DNA of 64,000 nt from an uncultured Flavobacteriaceae bacterium. GTDB lineage: Bacteria; Bacteroidota; Bacteroidia; Flavobacteriales; Flavobacteriaceae. Of the stretch, positions 1 to 9,625 are shown piece after piece. Positions within the stretch are counted from its first letter, which is position 1. Every line of letters starts with the position of its first letter. The position numbers and the translations under genes were made by a program. Under the pieces are notes generated by a model that saw only the letters and a list, made by a program, of their open reading frames with translations, searched no databases and was not told the DNA's origin. The stretch is from contig CANLXN010000007.1 in the NCBI GenBank assembly GCA_947495135.1, positions 154,517-218,516 on the forward strand. The letters are read 5' to 3'.

Positions 1-662
1 ACGTCCCAATTTTGAGCACGAACGTCTCGCTGGTGGGCGAAACCGAGAGAACTGACCGGAATATTACTGTTATTAAGAATGTAGGCATCTAGATCCCCGT
101 CCTTATCGTAGTCAAAAAATGTTGCATGGGTACTAAAACCAGTTTCGGCCAAGTTGTATTCTTTAGCTTTTTCTGTGAATGTAAGATCTCCGTTGTTTAT
201 GTAGAGGTCGTTATCGTGATTGTTACCTTCCATGTTCCCCGCATTACTAACATAAATATCGAGAAGACCATCTTGATTAATATCTACCATTAACACTCCG
301 GTGGACCAAGGCTTGTTCCCTGCAATTCCAGCGGTTTCTGAAATATCCTCAAATTTCAAATCGCCTTTGTTGAGGAAGAGTTTATTGGGTCCCATATTAG
401 CGGTTAAGTAAATGTCTTGTAGACCATCGTTATTAATGTCGCCAATGGCTACGCCCCCTCCGTTATAGAAATTCCGATATTTGAAAATATTGAAATCCTT
501 CTGGTTCTCTACAAAATTCAGGAAATGAACGCCGGTCTCTGTGGCGGAGAGCTCTGTAAAGAGGGTTTTAGAACTATCCGTTTCTTCTTGTTTCTTTTCA
601 GAATTACAACTAAATAGAAATACAGAGAATACAATGGCGTATAAGTATTTGGTAAGATGCAT
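1..662 (-). CDS. ASPIC/UnbV-type FG-GAP repeat lipoprotein, N-terminal part
   Basis: Partial gene: the frame starts at 662 and runs off the left edge of the window. The translated start is MHLTKYLYAIVFSVFLFSCN, a lipoprotein signal peptide with the lipobox LFSC. It is followed by repeated FG-GAP/VCBS calcium-binding strings such as GDINNDGLQDIYLTANMG, VDINQDGLLDIYVSN and DYDKDGDLDAYILNN. These are beta-propeller repeats of surface-exposed Bacteroidota proteins often encoded beside SusC/SusD. The start lies 11 nt after the stop of the upstream paralogue, so the two are co-transcribed. The family assignment is firm; the substrate is unknown, and the C-terminal ASPIC domain cannot be seen here. 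Confidence 0.85.
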   Translation of the reverse strand, partial: MHLTKYLYAIVFSVFLFSCNSEKKQEETDSSKTLFTELSATETGVHFLNFVENQKDFNIFKYRNFYNGGGVAIGDINNDGLQDIYLTANMGPNKLFLNKGDLKFEDISETAGIAGNKPWSTGVLMVDINQDGLLDIYVSNAGNMEGNNHDNDLYINNGDLTFTEKAKEYNLAETGFSTHATFFDYDKDGDLDAYILNNSNIPVSSLGFAHQRDVRAQNWD

Positions 663-673
663 TAAGTATCTTT

Positions 674-3600
674 TTATTTATTGGTTTTAAAAAATTGTGG
701 TTGGTCGTTGTTTCGGGTAATGATCAAGTAATTTTCTCCTTGATAACGCAACTTTCCAATTTTTCTTGCAGCTCCTGAAACGTCAAATTTTTGATCTTTA
801 GCTTCTTTGAAACCGCCTTTAGAATCGTTTACTAATAGTACCCCATGCGAAGCGTCTAAACTACTTAATTGGGTGCTTATTTCAAAATTATTTCCAACCA
901 AAAGTAGGTCTAAATAACCGTCATTATTGAAGTCTTCTACATGTATGTCATTGACAGTGGAAATTTGAGCTGCAAAAGGAAGAAGATGTTTCTTAAACGA
1001 ACCATTTCCTAAATTTTCGAAATAACAACTAGCGAGTTCGTATACTTTATATTTGTTAGCGGCTTTGATATTTTCCTTACCAAAAAGGTCTTTAATAGAT
1101 GCTGACGCAAAATCGTTGTAACTCAGATATTCCTTATTTATTCCGGGGAGTTGTTTTACCAATTCATCTTTGGAATTAAAAGTTGTTTCCTTTCCTTGAT
1201 AGAAATAGGTGACAATGGTTTCCTCTTGTCCGTTTCCATCGAAATCTCTTTGGTATAGTGTTATTTCTTCTTTGGACGAAGCTTTCAATCTGGAATTTAA
1301 TCCCCAGTTTCCGGCTACTAAATCGATGTCCCCGTCGTTGTCTAAATCTGCTGCTTCCAACGTGTTCCACCAACCGTTGGTGCCTTCCAGACCATTTCCG
1401 TCTTGATATATAAGTTGATCTCCCACCTTCGAATAAATGGAAATAGGCGACCAATCTCCTACAGAAACAATTTCTTGTGTACCATCTCCATCTAAATCAA
1501 TTACCACCATATCGTTTATAGGGTGGTGTTCGTTAAAGTTATTTACTTGTTTTATTGGAAAGTGTAAATAGTTTCCTGTGCCAGTGTTCTTCAGAAATTG
1601 ATGTTTTGGTCTATTTCCGTCCAATGGTGACAATGTGCCTGAGGTGAGGCATAGATCCAAAGCACCATCTTGATTATAGTCAAAGGCCTTTATATTGGAC
1701 GCAGAGAGTTCCCAGCCAGCAAGCGCTTCCGGGTCTTGATAGAATTTCCCTTTTTTGTTCCTGTACAAACGCGGTAAGATGGGGTCTCCTGAGTGAAATT
1801 CGTTCCCACCACTAACAACAACAAGGTCTTTATAGCCATCCTTATCCACATCGACAAAAATGTGCGCAGTATCTTCATTGAGCGCTTTTTCTTCAAAGAG
1901 TTCGGGTTGTTGAGACTTAAAAGTTCCGTCTTTTTGTTGAATAAAAAGCTGAGAAGCCTGTCGTTTGGCACCGCTTATAAATACGTCGTCCGTTCCATCG
2001 TTATTGATGTCTGCAATTGAAATAGCTGGGCCTTCGTTGCTTTGCGCAAATGGAATTAAGGGATTGCGATTGAAATCGATGGTGGTATTTTCTTTATGTA
2101 TAAAGTCGAAAAGGGGAGGGACTTCGGTAAGGTATTGCGGAGGATTTTTTCTGAAATTTTCGTAATAATTACCAGCGCCGTTCTTGTAATCTACCGTAAT
2201 CGCTTTATTGTTTTCCAGGTTTCGAATTACTTCAAACGATTGGTCGGGCCAGATAATATGAAGTGAATCAATAATTGCTCTGTTTCCTAGTCCGAAGTGG
2301 AGTTTTGTTTCAACAGAAGATAGATAGCCTCTGGATGTATAGTTTTCTTTTGTGATTTGTAAGGTGTCTGAATAAAGAATGGCTTTAGCCCCAATCCCTA
2401 GTTTGTTCGATGTGTTTCCGTTAAAGGAAACGGATAGCCAGTGGTTATTGGTAAAAAGTTCCGAAGTGTTCTCTAGCACGAAAGCGGGTTCATTTACATT
2501 GTTGGTAACCATATCGAGGTCTCCGTCATTATCCAAGTCTACATAAACAGCGCCATTGCTATAAGATTCTTTAGTAGCAGCCCATTTCGAGGATACATTT
2601 TCAAACTTGTTATTTCCTTTATTTTTATAAAAGTAGTTAGTCGTCTTCTTCTTTGGAATTTGCTCGATGAAAGACATGTCTTTTTCCTTCATTCCCATAC
2701 CTAACGACTTCTGGATTTCCTCATTAGAGATGAAATTAATGAAATCCATATCGTTGGTAGCGCCTAGAATTCCGTTGGTGATATAAATATCATTAAGACC
2801 ATCATTATCGAAATCGGCCATCAGTGGACTCCAGGACCATTCAGTAGCAGCAACTCCGCTTAAGTAAGCCGTCTCACTAAATGTACCGTTACCATTATTT
2901 AGCTGAAGGGTATTCTGCATGAACTGTTTAGTGTAGCCATTGTTGAGGTAATTTTGATAAATCTGATAGTTGAATTCTGCTCCAGAGGTTTTGTAAGTAT
3001 GTAAATTTTCTGGGAGCATGTCTACGGAAAGAATATCTGTGTAGCCGTCGTTGTTAATGTCTGCAATATCATTTCCCATAGAGAAATGCGTGGTGTGGCC
3101 AACAGTACCAGTTTTGGTGGTGATGGTTTCGGTAAAGGTTTTATTTCTGTTGTTGATGTAGAGGTAATCGTTTTCAAAGAAGTCGTTTCCAACATAGATA
3201 TCTGGATAGCCATCGTTGTTGAGATCACTAATTGAAACACCTAGTCCGTAGCCAATTTTACTTTGCAAGATGCCTGTTTTTTCAGAAACATTTACAAACA
3301 TCCCTTCTTGATTTTCAAAAAGTTTATCCCCAGATGCTTGGTTTACTATATTTCTAATAGATCCTCTTCCATAGTTTTGATTAGGGTTGGTAGAATGGTT
3401 GAGAAGAAAGAGATCTAGGTCTCCGTCGAGGTCGTAATCGAAGAAAGATGCTTGTGTTGATAGTCCTTTGAAGTTAAGTCCATAGGCTGCCGCATCTTCT
3501 TTAAATACAGGAATACCTTGAGCGTTGGTTCCTTGATTTACATATAGTAGGTTATTTCCTGAAATATGCTGGTAATCTCCAATTTTGCAGACATAGATGT

Positions 3601-4012
3601 CTAGTAGACCGTCATTATTTATGTCAACCGTAGTTACTCCCGTAGTCCAATTTTTGGCATTATCGATGCCTGATTTTTGCGTGCTGTTTTCGAATTGGAA
3701 GCTGCCATTATTTAGGTATAATTGATCTGGAGATTGGTTAGCTGTAAAGTAGAGGTCTGTTAAACCGTCGTTATTAAAATCCCCAGCGGCGACACCGGCC
3801 CCGTTGTAATAATAAATATAGTTGAGAATATTTAATTGTGGGGTAGAAGTAATGGTGTTCTGAAAGGTGATTCCGGTTTCGGTAGGGGTTCTAGTTTTAA
3901 ATAGAGTGGCAGTTGTGTCTTCTTCAGAACAAGAAAGAAGTATGGAGAGTAAAAAAATGACCGTCCAATGGCTTGATTTGAAAAAGGAATATTTAATTAA
4001 ACTTTTCAGAAT
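674..4012 (-). CDS. ASPIC/UnbV-type FG-GAP repeat lipoprotein, full length, non-canonical start
   Basis: About 1,110 residues of VCBS/FG-GAP repeats (DxNxDGxxDxY strings throughout) with the usual family length. The frame is open without ATG, GTG or TTG from the in-frame TAA at 4022-4024 down to the Met codon at 3301, yet the codons before 3301 clearly code: they give a lipobox (LLSILLSCSEED, Cys codon 3929-3931) and repeats such as FDYDLDGDLDLFLLNH. The first possible initiation codons are ATT (4012) or CTG (4009). Alternatively an ATG at 4034 in the neighbouring frame would join this frame if one T of the run near 4014-4018 were removed. The gene lies downstream of susD beyond a terminator and upstream of a paralogue. 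Role in surface binding is inferred. Confidence 0.8.
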   Translation of the reverse strand: MLKSLIKYSFFKSSHWTVIFLLSILLSCSEEDTTATLFKTRTPTETGITFQNTITSTPQLNILNYIYYYNGAGVAAGDFNNDGLTDLYFTANQSPDQLYLNNGSFQFENSTQKSGIDNAKNWTTGVTTVDINNDGLLDIYVCKIGDYQHISGNNLLYVNQGTNAQGIPVFKEDAAAYGLNFKGLSTQASFFDYDLDGDLDLFLLNHSTNPNQNYGRGSIRNIVNQASGDKLFENQEGMFVNVSEKTGILQSKIGYGLGVSISDLNNDGYPDIYVGNDFFENDYLYINNRNKTFTETITTKTGTVGHTTHFSMGNDIADINNDGYTDILSVDMLPENLHTYKTSGAEFNYQIYQNYLNNGYTKQFMQNTLQLNNGNGTFSETAYLSGVAATEWSWSPLMADFDNDGLNDIYITNGILGATNDMDFINFISNEEIQKSLGMGMKEKDMSFIEQIPKKKTTNYFYKNKGNNKFENVSSKWAATKESYSNGAVYVDLDNDGDLDMVTNNVNEPAFVLENTSELFTNNHWLSVSFNGNTSNKLGIGAKAILYSDTLQITKENYTSRGYLSSVETKLHFGLGNRAIIDSLHIIWPDQSFEVIRNLENNKAITVDYKNGAGNYYENFRKNPPQYLTEVPPLFDFIHKENTTIDFNRNPLIPFAQSNEGPAISIADINNDGTDDVFISGAKRQASQLFIQQKDGTFKSQQPELFEEKALNEDTAHIFVDVDKDGYKDLVVVSGGNEFHSGDPILPRLYRNKKGKFYQDPEALAGWELSASNIKAFDYNQDGALDLCLTSGTLSPLDGNRPKHQFLKNTGTGNYLHFPIKQVNNFNEHHPINDMVVIDLDGDGTQEIVSVGDWSPISIYSKVGDQLIYQDGNGLEGTNGWWNTLEAADLDNDGDIDLVAGNWGLNSRLKASSKEEITLYQRDFDGNGQEETIVTYFYQGKETTFNSKDELVKQLPGINKEYLSYNDFASASIKDLFGKENIKAANKYKVYELASCYFENLGNGSFKKHLLPFAAQISTVNDIHVEDFNNDGYLDLLLVGNNFEISTQLSSLDASHGVLLVNDSKGGFKEAKDQKFDVSGAARKIGKLRYQGENYLIITRNNDQPQFFKTNK

Positions 4013-4087
4013 AGATAAAAATTAAGAGGTTCATGCAATTATTACAAATATTGAAAATGTAATTAGTATCAGCAATAAATTGGGTAT

Positions 4088-4118
4088 AAAAAAACAGGTC
4101 GTCCATGAAGACGACCTG
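4088..4118 (-). terminator. Rho-independent terminator after susD
   Basis: A perfect 9-bp stem (CAGGTCGTC with GACGACCTG, 4095-4103 and 4110-4118) with a 6-nt loop, followed on the minus strand by seven T (4094-4088). It lies 29 nt beyond the susD stop and separates the susCD transcript from the ASPIC genes. Confidence 0.9.
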
Positions 4119-4146
4119 TGTGATTATAATGCAAGGTTAATAATAA

Positions 4147-5700
4147 TTAGTAACCAGGATTCTGAACCAAGTTAGGGTTAGAAAGTAACGCGTTAATTGG
4201 AATAGGATATAAATTTCTGAAATCAGCTCCAACAGATTCTGGGTTTTTGAATTCCCAATCGCTAGTGTACTGTCCAAAACGAATCATATCGTTTCTTCTC
4301 CAGAATTCTACATACAACTCACGTCCACGCTCAGCAAGTAAGTCTGCTTCTGAAACATTTCCTAGAGGAGTAGCTTCACGTAAGGTACGAAGTTGGTTTA
4401 CCATAGTCGTTGCATCACCACCTGAACGCATCATAGCTTCTGCCTTCATTAAGTGAGCATCCGCATAACGGAACATGATCTCATGGTTTCTAAATGAACC
4501 ACCTTCGTCACCTGGGTGATATTTGATGATACGAATACCATTCGCTTCTCCATTTCCTACTAGACCTGGAAGTTCTTTAGTAAATACCAATGGGTTTCCT
4601 GGTCTGTCTTTAAGGATAGTACCGTCTTCTTCATATTGTTGTCCAATTAAGAATCCGTAACCAATACCTAAGTTTTCAGAGTTTGCGTTGGTTGCATCTG
4701 GCACCCATCCTCTTCTTTCTTCTTGACCATCTCCAATATTGTTTGAATTTGGATCTCCTTCGAAGCTATCATAAAATTCGGCAAGGGTAGCAAAACCATT
4801 CCATCCTCCACCTTCGTTATCAGGTGAGTTTTGGTTGTAGTGCATTCCGTTCCAGATTCTATTTCCAACACCTGTGTTTAGGTACCAGATAGTTTCTGTG
4901 TCAACAGACTGTTCGAAGATTCCGAAGTAGTCATCCTCCAATGCAAAGCCATCTGCAGAGATAGCATCTACTGCATCAATTACTGTTTGCATGTTTCCTA
5001 GAGATCCTGTGTAACGCTCAGAGTTTAAAACTACCTTCGCAAGTAAGAAATTTCCAGCAGCTTTGTTCGCTCTGTTGTTCTCGTCGCTAGGTCCTCTTAC
5101 TGGAAGATCTGGAATTGCTTCTGTCAAGTCATTGATAATGAAATCATATGTTTCTTGAGCAGTAAGAATAGTAGGATTTACAGATGCACCTTCCGTTGGT
5201 TGACGGAAAGGTTGTTGACCGTATAAATCCAATACCCAGAACATAGAGAATGCTCTAAGAAATTTAGCTTCTGCTTTTTCTTGAGCCGTTCCTTCACTTA
5301 AAGGGTCAATAATTGTTGTAGCACGGAACACGTTTTGGTTCAAATTGTTCCAAGTGTTCAATACAAACTGGTGAGTTGGGCTCCACGTGTGCGCGTGTAG
5401 CGTACGCCAGATTCCATTATCACCCCAGTCAGTACCTCTTGTAGGTACTAAAGTTTCGTCTGTAGAAACTTCGTTCAAAGCGAAAAAGTTCGCTTGGTCT
5501 CCCATCTGTCCGTAAACAGCTCCGTATAAATTCGCAAGTTCAGTTGATACATCCACTCCAGCGAAATCTTCTTGAGCATCTTCGAATACAGAATCTGATT
5601 CGTCAATTTCTAAATCTGTACAAGAAATAGAAACAGCAGTCAAAAGCGCCAATCCTAGGATGGGCTTTAGTGTGTTTAAAAGGTTTCTTTTCATTTTCAT
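4147..5700 (-). CDS. susD: SusD/RagB family nutrient-binding outer-membrane lipoprotein
   Basis: About 517 residues. The start at 5700 (MKMKRNLLNTLK; 5694 also possible) is preferred because a longer frame would overlap susC, and because it gives a lipoprotein signal with lipobox VSISC. SusD lipoproteins sit on the cell surface as a lid over SusC and bind glycan ligands. The sequence shows family hallmarks: an early helical TPR-like region (FLRAFSMFWVLDLYGQQPF), and a C-terminal part with RYADAHLMKAEAMMR and FWRRNDMIRFGQY. The start lies 4 nt from the susC stop, so the pair is one operon. Substrate is inferred to be a fructan or sucrose-type sugar from the opposing GH32 cluster. Confidence 0.95.
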   Translation of the reverse strand: MKMKRNLLNTLKPILGLALLTAVSISCTDLEIDESDSVFEDAQEDFAGVDVSTELANLYGAVYGQMGDQANFFALNEVSTDETLVPTRGTDWGDNGIWRTLHAHTWSPTHQFVLNTWNNLNQNVFRATTIIDPLSEGTAQEKAEAKFLRAFSMFWVLDLYGQQPFRQPTEGASVNPTILTAQETYDFIINDLTEAIPDLPVRGPSDENNRANKAAGNFLLAKVVLNSERYTGSLGNMQTVIDAVDAISADGFALEDDYFGIFEQSVDTETIWYLNTGVGNRIWNGMHYNQNSPDNEGGGWNGFATLAEFYDSFEGDPNSNNIGDGQEERRGWVPDATNANSENLGIGYGFLIGQQYEEDGTILKDRPGNPLVFTKELPGLVGNGEANGIRIIKYHPGDEGGSFRNHEIMFRYADAHLMKAEAMMRSGGDATTMVNQLRTLREATPLGNVSEADLLAERGRELYVEFWRRNDMIRFGQYTSDWEFKNPESVGADFRNLYPIPINALLSNPNLVQNPGY

Positions 5701-5704
5701 TTTT

Positions 5705-8700
5705 TTAAAATTTTGCATTAAATCCAATAGTATATGTTCTTGGTTGTGGAAAGGCTGCATAGTCAATACCTAAAACAGGTAATCCGTTAAGTAATCCTGA
5801 TGCTTGTCCAACTGGCGCACCTGCTGGAGAAGAACTAGCTTCAGGGTCAAGTCCACTATAATCAGTAATTACAAAAAGGTTCTGTCCGTTTGCTGAAAGC
5901 ACTAGAGATGAAAAGAATGCATCATCCTCAAGTGGCCAATCATAGCTTAAAGATAAGTTTTGTAGACGAATAAAGTCTCCTTTTTCTAGGAATCTTGTCG
6001 ATACATCTGCTGCAGCGTCAAAAGATTCACCAGTAGTAAGAACGTCTGCTGGCACATTACGACCTCCTCTAAAAGCACCTGCTGTAAAGAATGCGTTCGC
6101 AGTGTTGTTGTAGATATAGTGTCCAAATTGTCCAGCGAAATAAGCGTTCATCGCCCAATTTTTGTAGTTTACGCTAGTTGAAAGTCCTCCAGTTAAATCT
6201 GGCAAAGCACTTTTTCCTACGAATTTCTGAACATCCTCTTGAATTGGTTGACCTGTTACAGGATCAAATCCTTCAAATTCACGTAAGAAGTAAGAGAATA
6301 GAGGTTGTCCTGCTTTCACTTTTTGTGCAAAAGCTCCAGTTAAACCTTGTCCTCTAATAGTACCTGCGTTAAATTCTCCATCAAGTTCAGTAACCTCATT
6401 CTTGTTATATGCTAAGTTAATTCCAGCATTCCAAGAGAAGTCTTCACCATCGATGATGTCGTAGTTCAATGTAAGTTCAACCCCTTCGTTCACTACTTTC
6501 GAATTTGGTAAGTTTAAGAAAACAAAAGGTTGTACTGCTGGTTGAGCAGAAAGTACGTTGAAAAGTAAATCGGTAGTTTCTTTGTGATACACATCGAAAG
6601 TACCATTAAAACGGTCGTTGTTAAAACCGAAGTCAATACCTACACCATACTGTAATGTTTCTTCCCATTTCAAATCAGCATTCGCAAAAGAAACTTGTCC
6701 TGCAGGAAATGCTCCAGAAGGATCGAAGTTAATTGCACCACCAGCATCAGGTCCAATGAAGTTGAAACGACGTCTTCCTCTAAAGTTACCGTATCCTAAT
6801 CCATCTTGGTTACCAGTAATACCTCCACCAACACGCAGTTTTAAAGTAGACACGTTGTCTCCAATAAAGTCTTCTTCGCTAATTTTCCATGCAATTGCAC
6901 CAGAAGGGAAGTAACCGTATTGATTATTTCCACCAAAACGAGAAGAACCATCCGCTCTCATTGTTGCCGTAAGTAAGTATTTATCTGCTAAAGTGTAGTT
7001 GATTCTTCCGAAAAACGACTGTAGTTCGTCTGTGTTATCAAAAGTCTCTGCCATCATAGAGCGTACACTTAAGTTATTTACGTTAGGAATAAAATCTGTT
7101 GAAAGATCTGCTAACCTGTTTACAAATACACCTTCGCTGATGTTTCCAGCAAAACCGTAAGATTGGTAGTCGCCTTCTATTTGTGCTTCAACTCGGTCTG
7201 CACTGTCAAGAATATCTTCTCCCATTTGATCAAGGTTGTCTGTAAAGAATCCCCATGTTTGAATATTTCTTCCTTCATTTCTGAAATCTTGGAAAGAATA
7301 ACCGGCTAAAACATCAATACTAGAGTTTCCGAAGTCTTTCTTGTAGTTTAAAGTAGTCTCTAAAAGTTGACTAGTGTAGTCTAAGTCACTAGCAAATCCA
7401 ACTCCATTACCAAATACTCCATTTCCTAAATTTAATCCTTTACGAGATGAAACAGCAATACGTTGTGCTTCAGAAGCATCGTAACCAACAGTAACTTTTG
7501 CAGAAAATTCTGGAGTAATATTGTACTCTGCAGAAAGATTAGCTAAAAATCTATTGGTATTGGTTTCGTTTTGAGTGAACGCTAATAAAGTAGCAGGACT
7601 TAATAATCCTCCAGTACCAGAAAAGTCTGTTCTTGTTGGCCATGTCGGATTCGCAGAATAGGCAGCTCCTAAAAGGTCACCCTGGAATCCAGCAGCAGCA
7701 CCAATTGGTGGAGTTTGATCGTTTACACGTGAAATAGATGTTTGTAAACCTAATTTTAACTTATCGTCAAAAAGTCTTTGGTTCATATTTAAACGACCTG
7801 TAATACGCTCTAGTGATGATTTTTCAACCACACCAAAGTTTTTGCTATATCCAAATGTAGCTCTAACATTTCCACTTCCATAGTTGTTAGTGTATGCTAG
7901 GTTATTGTTCGTAGACGTTGAAGTTCTAAAGATAAAATCTTGCCAGTCTGTATTAAACCCAAAATTAACTTCGTCAACGTTAAATCCGTTAGCTTCGCTA
8001 GCTGCAACAAATTCGTTCGCAGATAACAAGTCAAATTGTTTAGCAGTAGATGCAATACTTAGGTTTGATGTAAATTCCCAAGCACCACCTTTAACACCTC
8101 TACCAGTTTTAGTAGTGATGATTACAACTCCATTGGCTCCACGTGATCCGTAAATAGCGGTAGCAGAAGCATCCTTAAGAATACTGATACTTTCAATATC
8201 ATTTGGATTTAAGAAACTCAATGGGTTTTTAGCTCCGTTTGAACCGAAACCTACATCTTGACCTTCAATAGCTCCAGCAGATAATGGTACACCATCTACA
8301 ACGAATAATGGATTATTATTAGATCGAACAGAGTTAGCACCACGGATATTAATTGAAATACCGGCTCCAGGCTCACCACTTGATTGTGAAATCTGAACCC
8401 CGGCAGTTTTACCCTGGATCAATTGTTCAGGAGAAGAAATAACCCCTTGATTGAAGTCTTCCGAAGTTACAGCACTTACCGCACCAGTTGCATCTTTTAC
8501 GGTAGTAGTACCATATCCAATTACAACTACTTCGTTTAACGACTCAACGTCTTCTGATAAAGTTACGTCAACAGTACTTTGTCCGTTCACAGCAACCTCG
8601 CGAGTGGCATAACCAATATAGCTAAATACAAGGGTAGCGTCATTTGCTACATCTTCCAGGCTATAATTACCATCGAAGTCTGTTTGTGCGCCATTTGAAG

Positions 8701-8845
8701 TTCCTTTTACCACGACATTTACTCCGGGGATAGGACCGTTTACTTCCGATACGTTACCGCTAACGGAAATTTGCGCATATGCTGAACTTCCCATGACCAG
8801 TAGTATAGGGAGCAACAAAAGTTTAGTTAGTAATTTGTTTTTCAT
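5705..8845 (-). CDS. susC: SusC/RagA family TonB-dependent outer-membrane transporter
   Basis: 1,046 residues. A signal peptide (MKNKLLTKLLLLPILLVMGS, cleavage after AYA) is followed by a carboxypeptidase-like beta domain (residues about 25-105), a TonB-box-like segment (EVVVIGYG), a plug domain with SINIRGANSVRSNNNPLFVVDGVPL and ATAIYGSRGANGVVIITTK, and a long beta-barrel ending in FNAKF. It imports oligosaccharides across the outer membrane using TonB energy, paired with the SusD encoded 4 nt downstream. It is divergent from the LacI-type regulator, with a shared 780-nt upstream region. Family assignment is certain; a fructan substrate is an inference from neighbours. Confidence 0.96.
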   Translation of the reverse strand: MKNKLLTKLLLLPILLVMGSSAYAQISVSGNVSEVNGPIPGVNVVVKGTSNGAQTDFDGNYSLEDVANDATLVFSYIGYATREVAVNGQSTVDVTLSEDVESLNEVVVIGYGTTTVKDATGAVSAVTSEDFNQGVISSPEQLIQGKTAGVQISQSSGEPGAGISINIRGANSVRSNNNPLFVVDGVPLSAGAIEGQDVGFGSNGAKNPLSFLNPNDIESISILKDASATAIYGSRGANGVVIITTKTGRGVKGGAWEFTSNLSIASTAKQFDLLSANEFVAASEANGFNVDEVNFGFNTDWQDFIFRTSTSTNNNLAYTNNYGSGNVRATFGYSKNFGVVEKSSLERITGRLNMNQRLFDDKLKLGLQTSISRVNDQTPPIGAAAGFQGDLLGAAYSANPTWPTRTDFSGTGGLLSPATLLAFTQNETNTNRFLANLSAEYNITPEFSAKVTVGYDASEAQRIAVSSRKGLNLGNGVFGNGVGFASDLDYTSQLLETTLNYKKDFGNSSIDVLAGYSFQDFRNEGRNIQTWGFFTDNLDQMGEDILDSADRVEAQIEGDYQSYGFAGNISEGVFVNRLADLSTDFIPNVNNLSVRSMMAETFDNTDELQSFFGRINYTLADKYLLTATMRADGSSRFGGNNQYGYFPSGAIAWKISEEDFIGDNVSTLKLRVGGGITGNQDGLGYGNFRGRRRFNFIGPDAGGAINFDPSGAFPAGQVSFANADLKWEETLQYGVGIDFGFNNDRFNGTFDVYHKETTDLLFNVLSAQPAVQPFVFLNLPNSKVVNEGVELTLNYDIIDGEDFSWNAGINLAYNKNEVTELDGEFNAGTIRGQGLTGAFAQKVKAGQPLFSYFLREFEGFDPVTGQPIQEDVQKFVGKSALPDLTGGLSTSVNYKNWAMNAYFAGQFGHYIYNNTANAFFTAGAFRGGRNVPADVLTTGESFDAAADVSTRFLEKGDFIRLQNLSLSYDWPLEDDAFFSSLVLSANGQNLFVITDYSGLDPEASSSPAGAPVGQASGLLNGLPVLGIDYAAFPQPRTYTIGFNAKF

Positions 8846-8922
8846 ATAGTTTTCGGTTTAAAGTTAAATTTCAATTATTATTGTTTGTGTTAATATTCAA
8901 TTTTTACTCATTCTATATTACG

Positions 8923-8930
8923 CAAATTTA
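8923..8930 (-). promoter_or_regulatory. Candidate -7 element of the susC promoter
   Basis: TAAATTTG read on the minus strand matches the Bacteroidota -7 consensus TAnnTTTG and would place transcription start about 70 nt before the susC ATG. No well-spaced -33 TTTG is visible, so the call is tentative and could imply an activator. Confidence 0.35.
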
Positions 8931-9510
8931 ACCCACTCTTAATATTAAGGATGAGTTAATGCAAATTCTAAAACTTTGTAGATTTAGCCGTAAGATACAA
9001 TTTTTTAACATATTTTCTGTTTTGTTGGCTTCCTCCACGGCGTCCGTATTTTTTAAAATAACAATAGTTACTTCTATTATTAAGGTCTTTAAATAAGAAA
9101 ATCAACCTCTACATAATTCGGCTAATTCTTTAATCCTTCTCCAAACAGCAGTCTGTAATAACTACCCTAAAATGGTCTAGTTCAATTCACTATTCCAGAG
9201 ATTGATTTTCTTTTCTCATTGTAAGTCTCTTTAAACTAACTCTTATTATTCACTTAAACAGTGAAGTTATACCGCAAAAAATCCTAATTATAAACTTTGG
9301 CTTTAGGTTTGCAAGCGGTAAATCTTCGAGTTAAGGACTGGAAAAGCTGCAAATATCCCAGTCAAATACACTTAAAATAAAGATTTTCAAACACTTAAAT
9401 AACTATGAAACGCAATGTGTTAATATTTTAACAAATTTTGTTAGGCCCTAATTTCAGTTAATTTTTTTAATTTTATAAAAAAACGGGCTTAAAAAAGTGT
9501 TTTTAGCAAC

Positions 9511-9524
9511 CGAAAACGTTTTCG
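9511..9524. promoter_or_regulatory. LacI-family operator palindrome
   Basis: CGAAAACGTTTTCG is a perfect 14-bp palindrome with the central CG and the A/T arms typical of LacI/GalR operators. It lies 102 nt upstream of the lacI start and on the susC side of the same intergenic region, so it is the natural site for the adjacent regulator. No second copy was seen before the other genes of the cluster. Confidence 0.7.
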
Positions 9525-9625
9525 ATTTTTAATTCGTAAATTGAAGTTCTTTTTAACATTTCCATGGTCATTTGTAATTCTTTTTTACTAATTATGTGGA
9601 ATTATTACAATTAACGCAAGAGTTT

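Larger units (their letters stand above)
8846..9625. other. Divergent regulatory region between susC and lacI
   Basis: 780 nt of AT-rich sequence without a credible gene on either strand. It contains the candidate susC -7 box (8923-8930) and the LacI-type palindrome (9511-9524). I see no further repeats or RNA genes in it. Confidence 0.6.

Noticed and set aside
4147..5766. Longer susD start at 5766
   Set aside because: It would overlap susC by 62 nt and place residues before the lipoprotein signal; the start at 5700 gives a correct signal peptide.
9061..9480. Possible small RNA between susC and lacI
   Set aside because: AT-rich sequence without stable hairpins, promoter-terminator pair or repeats.
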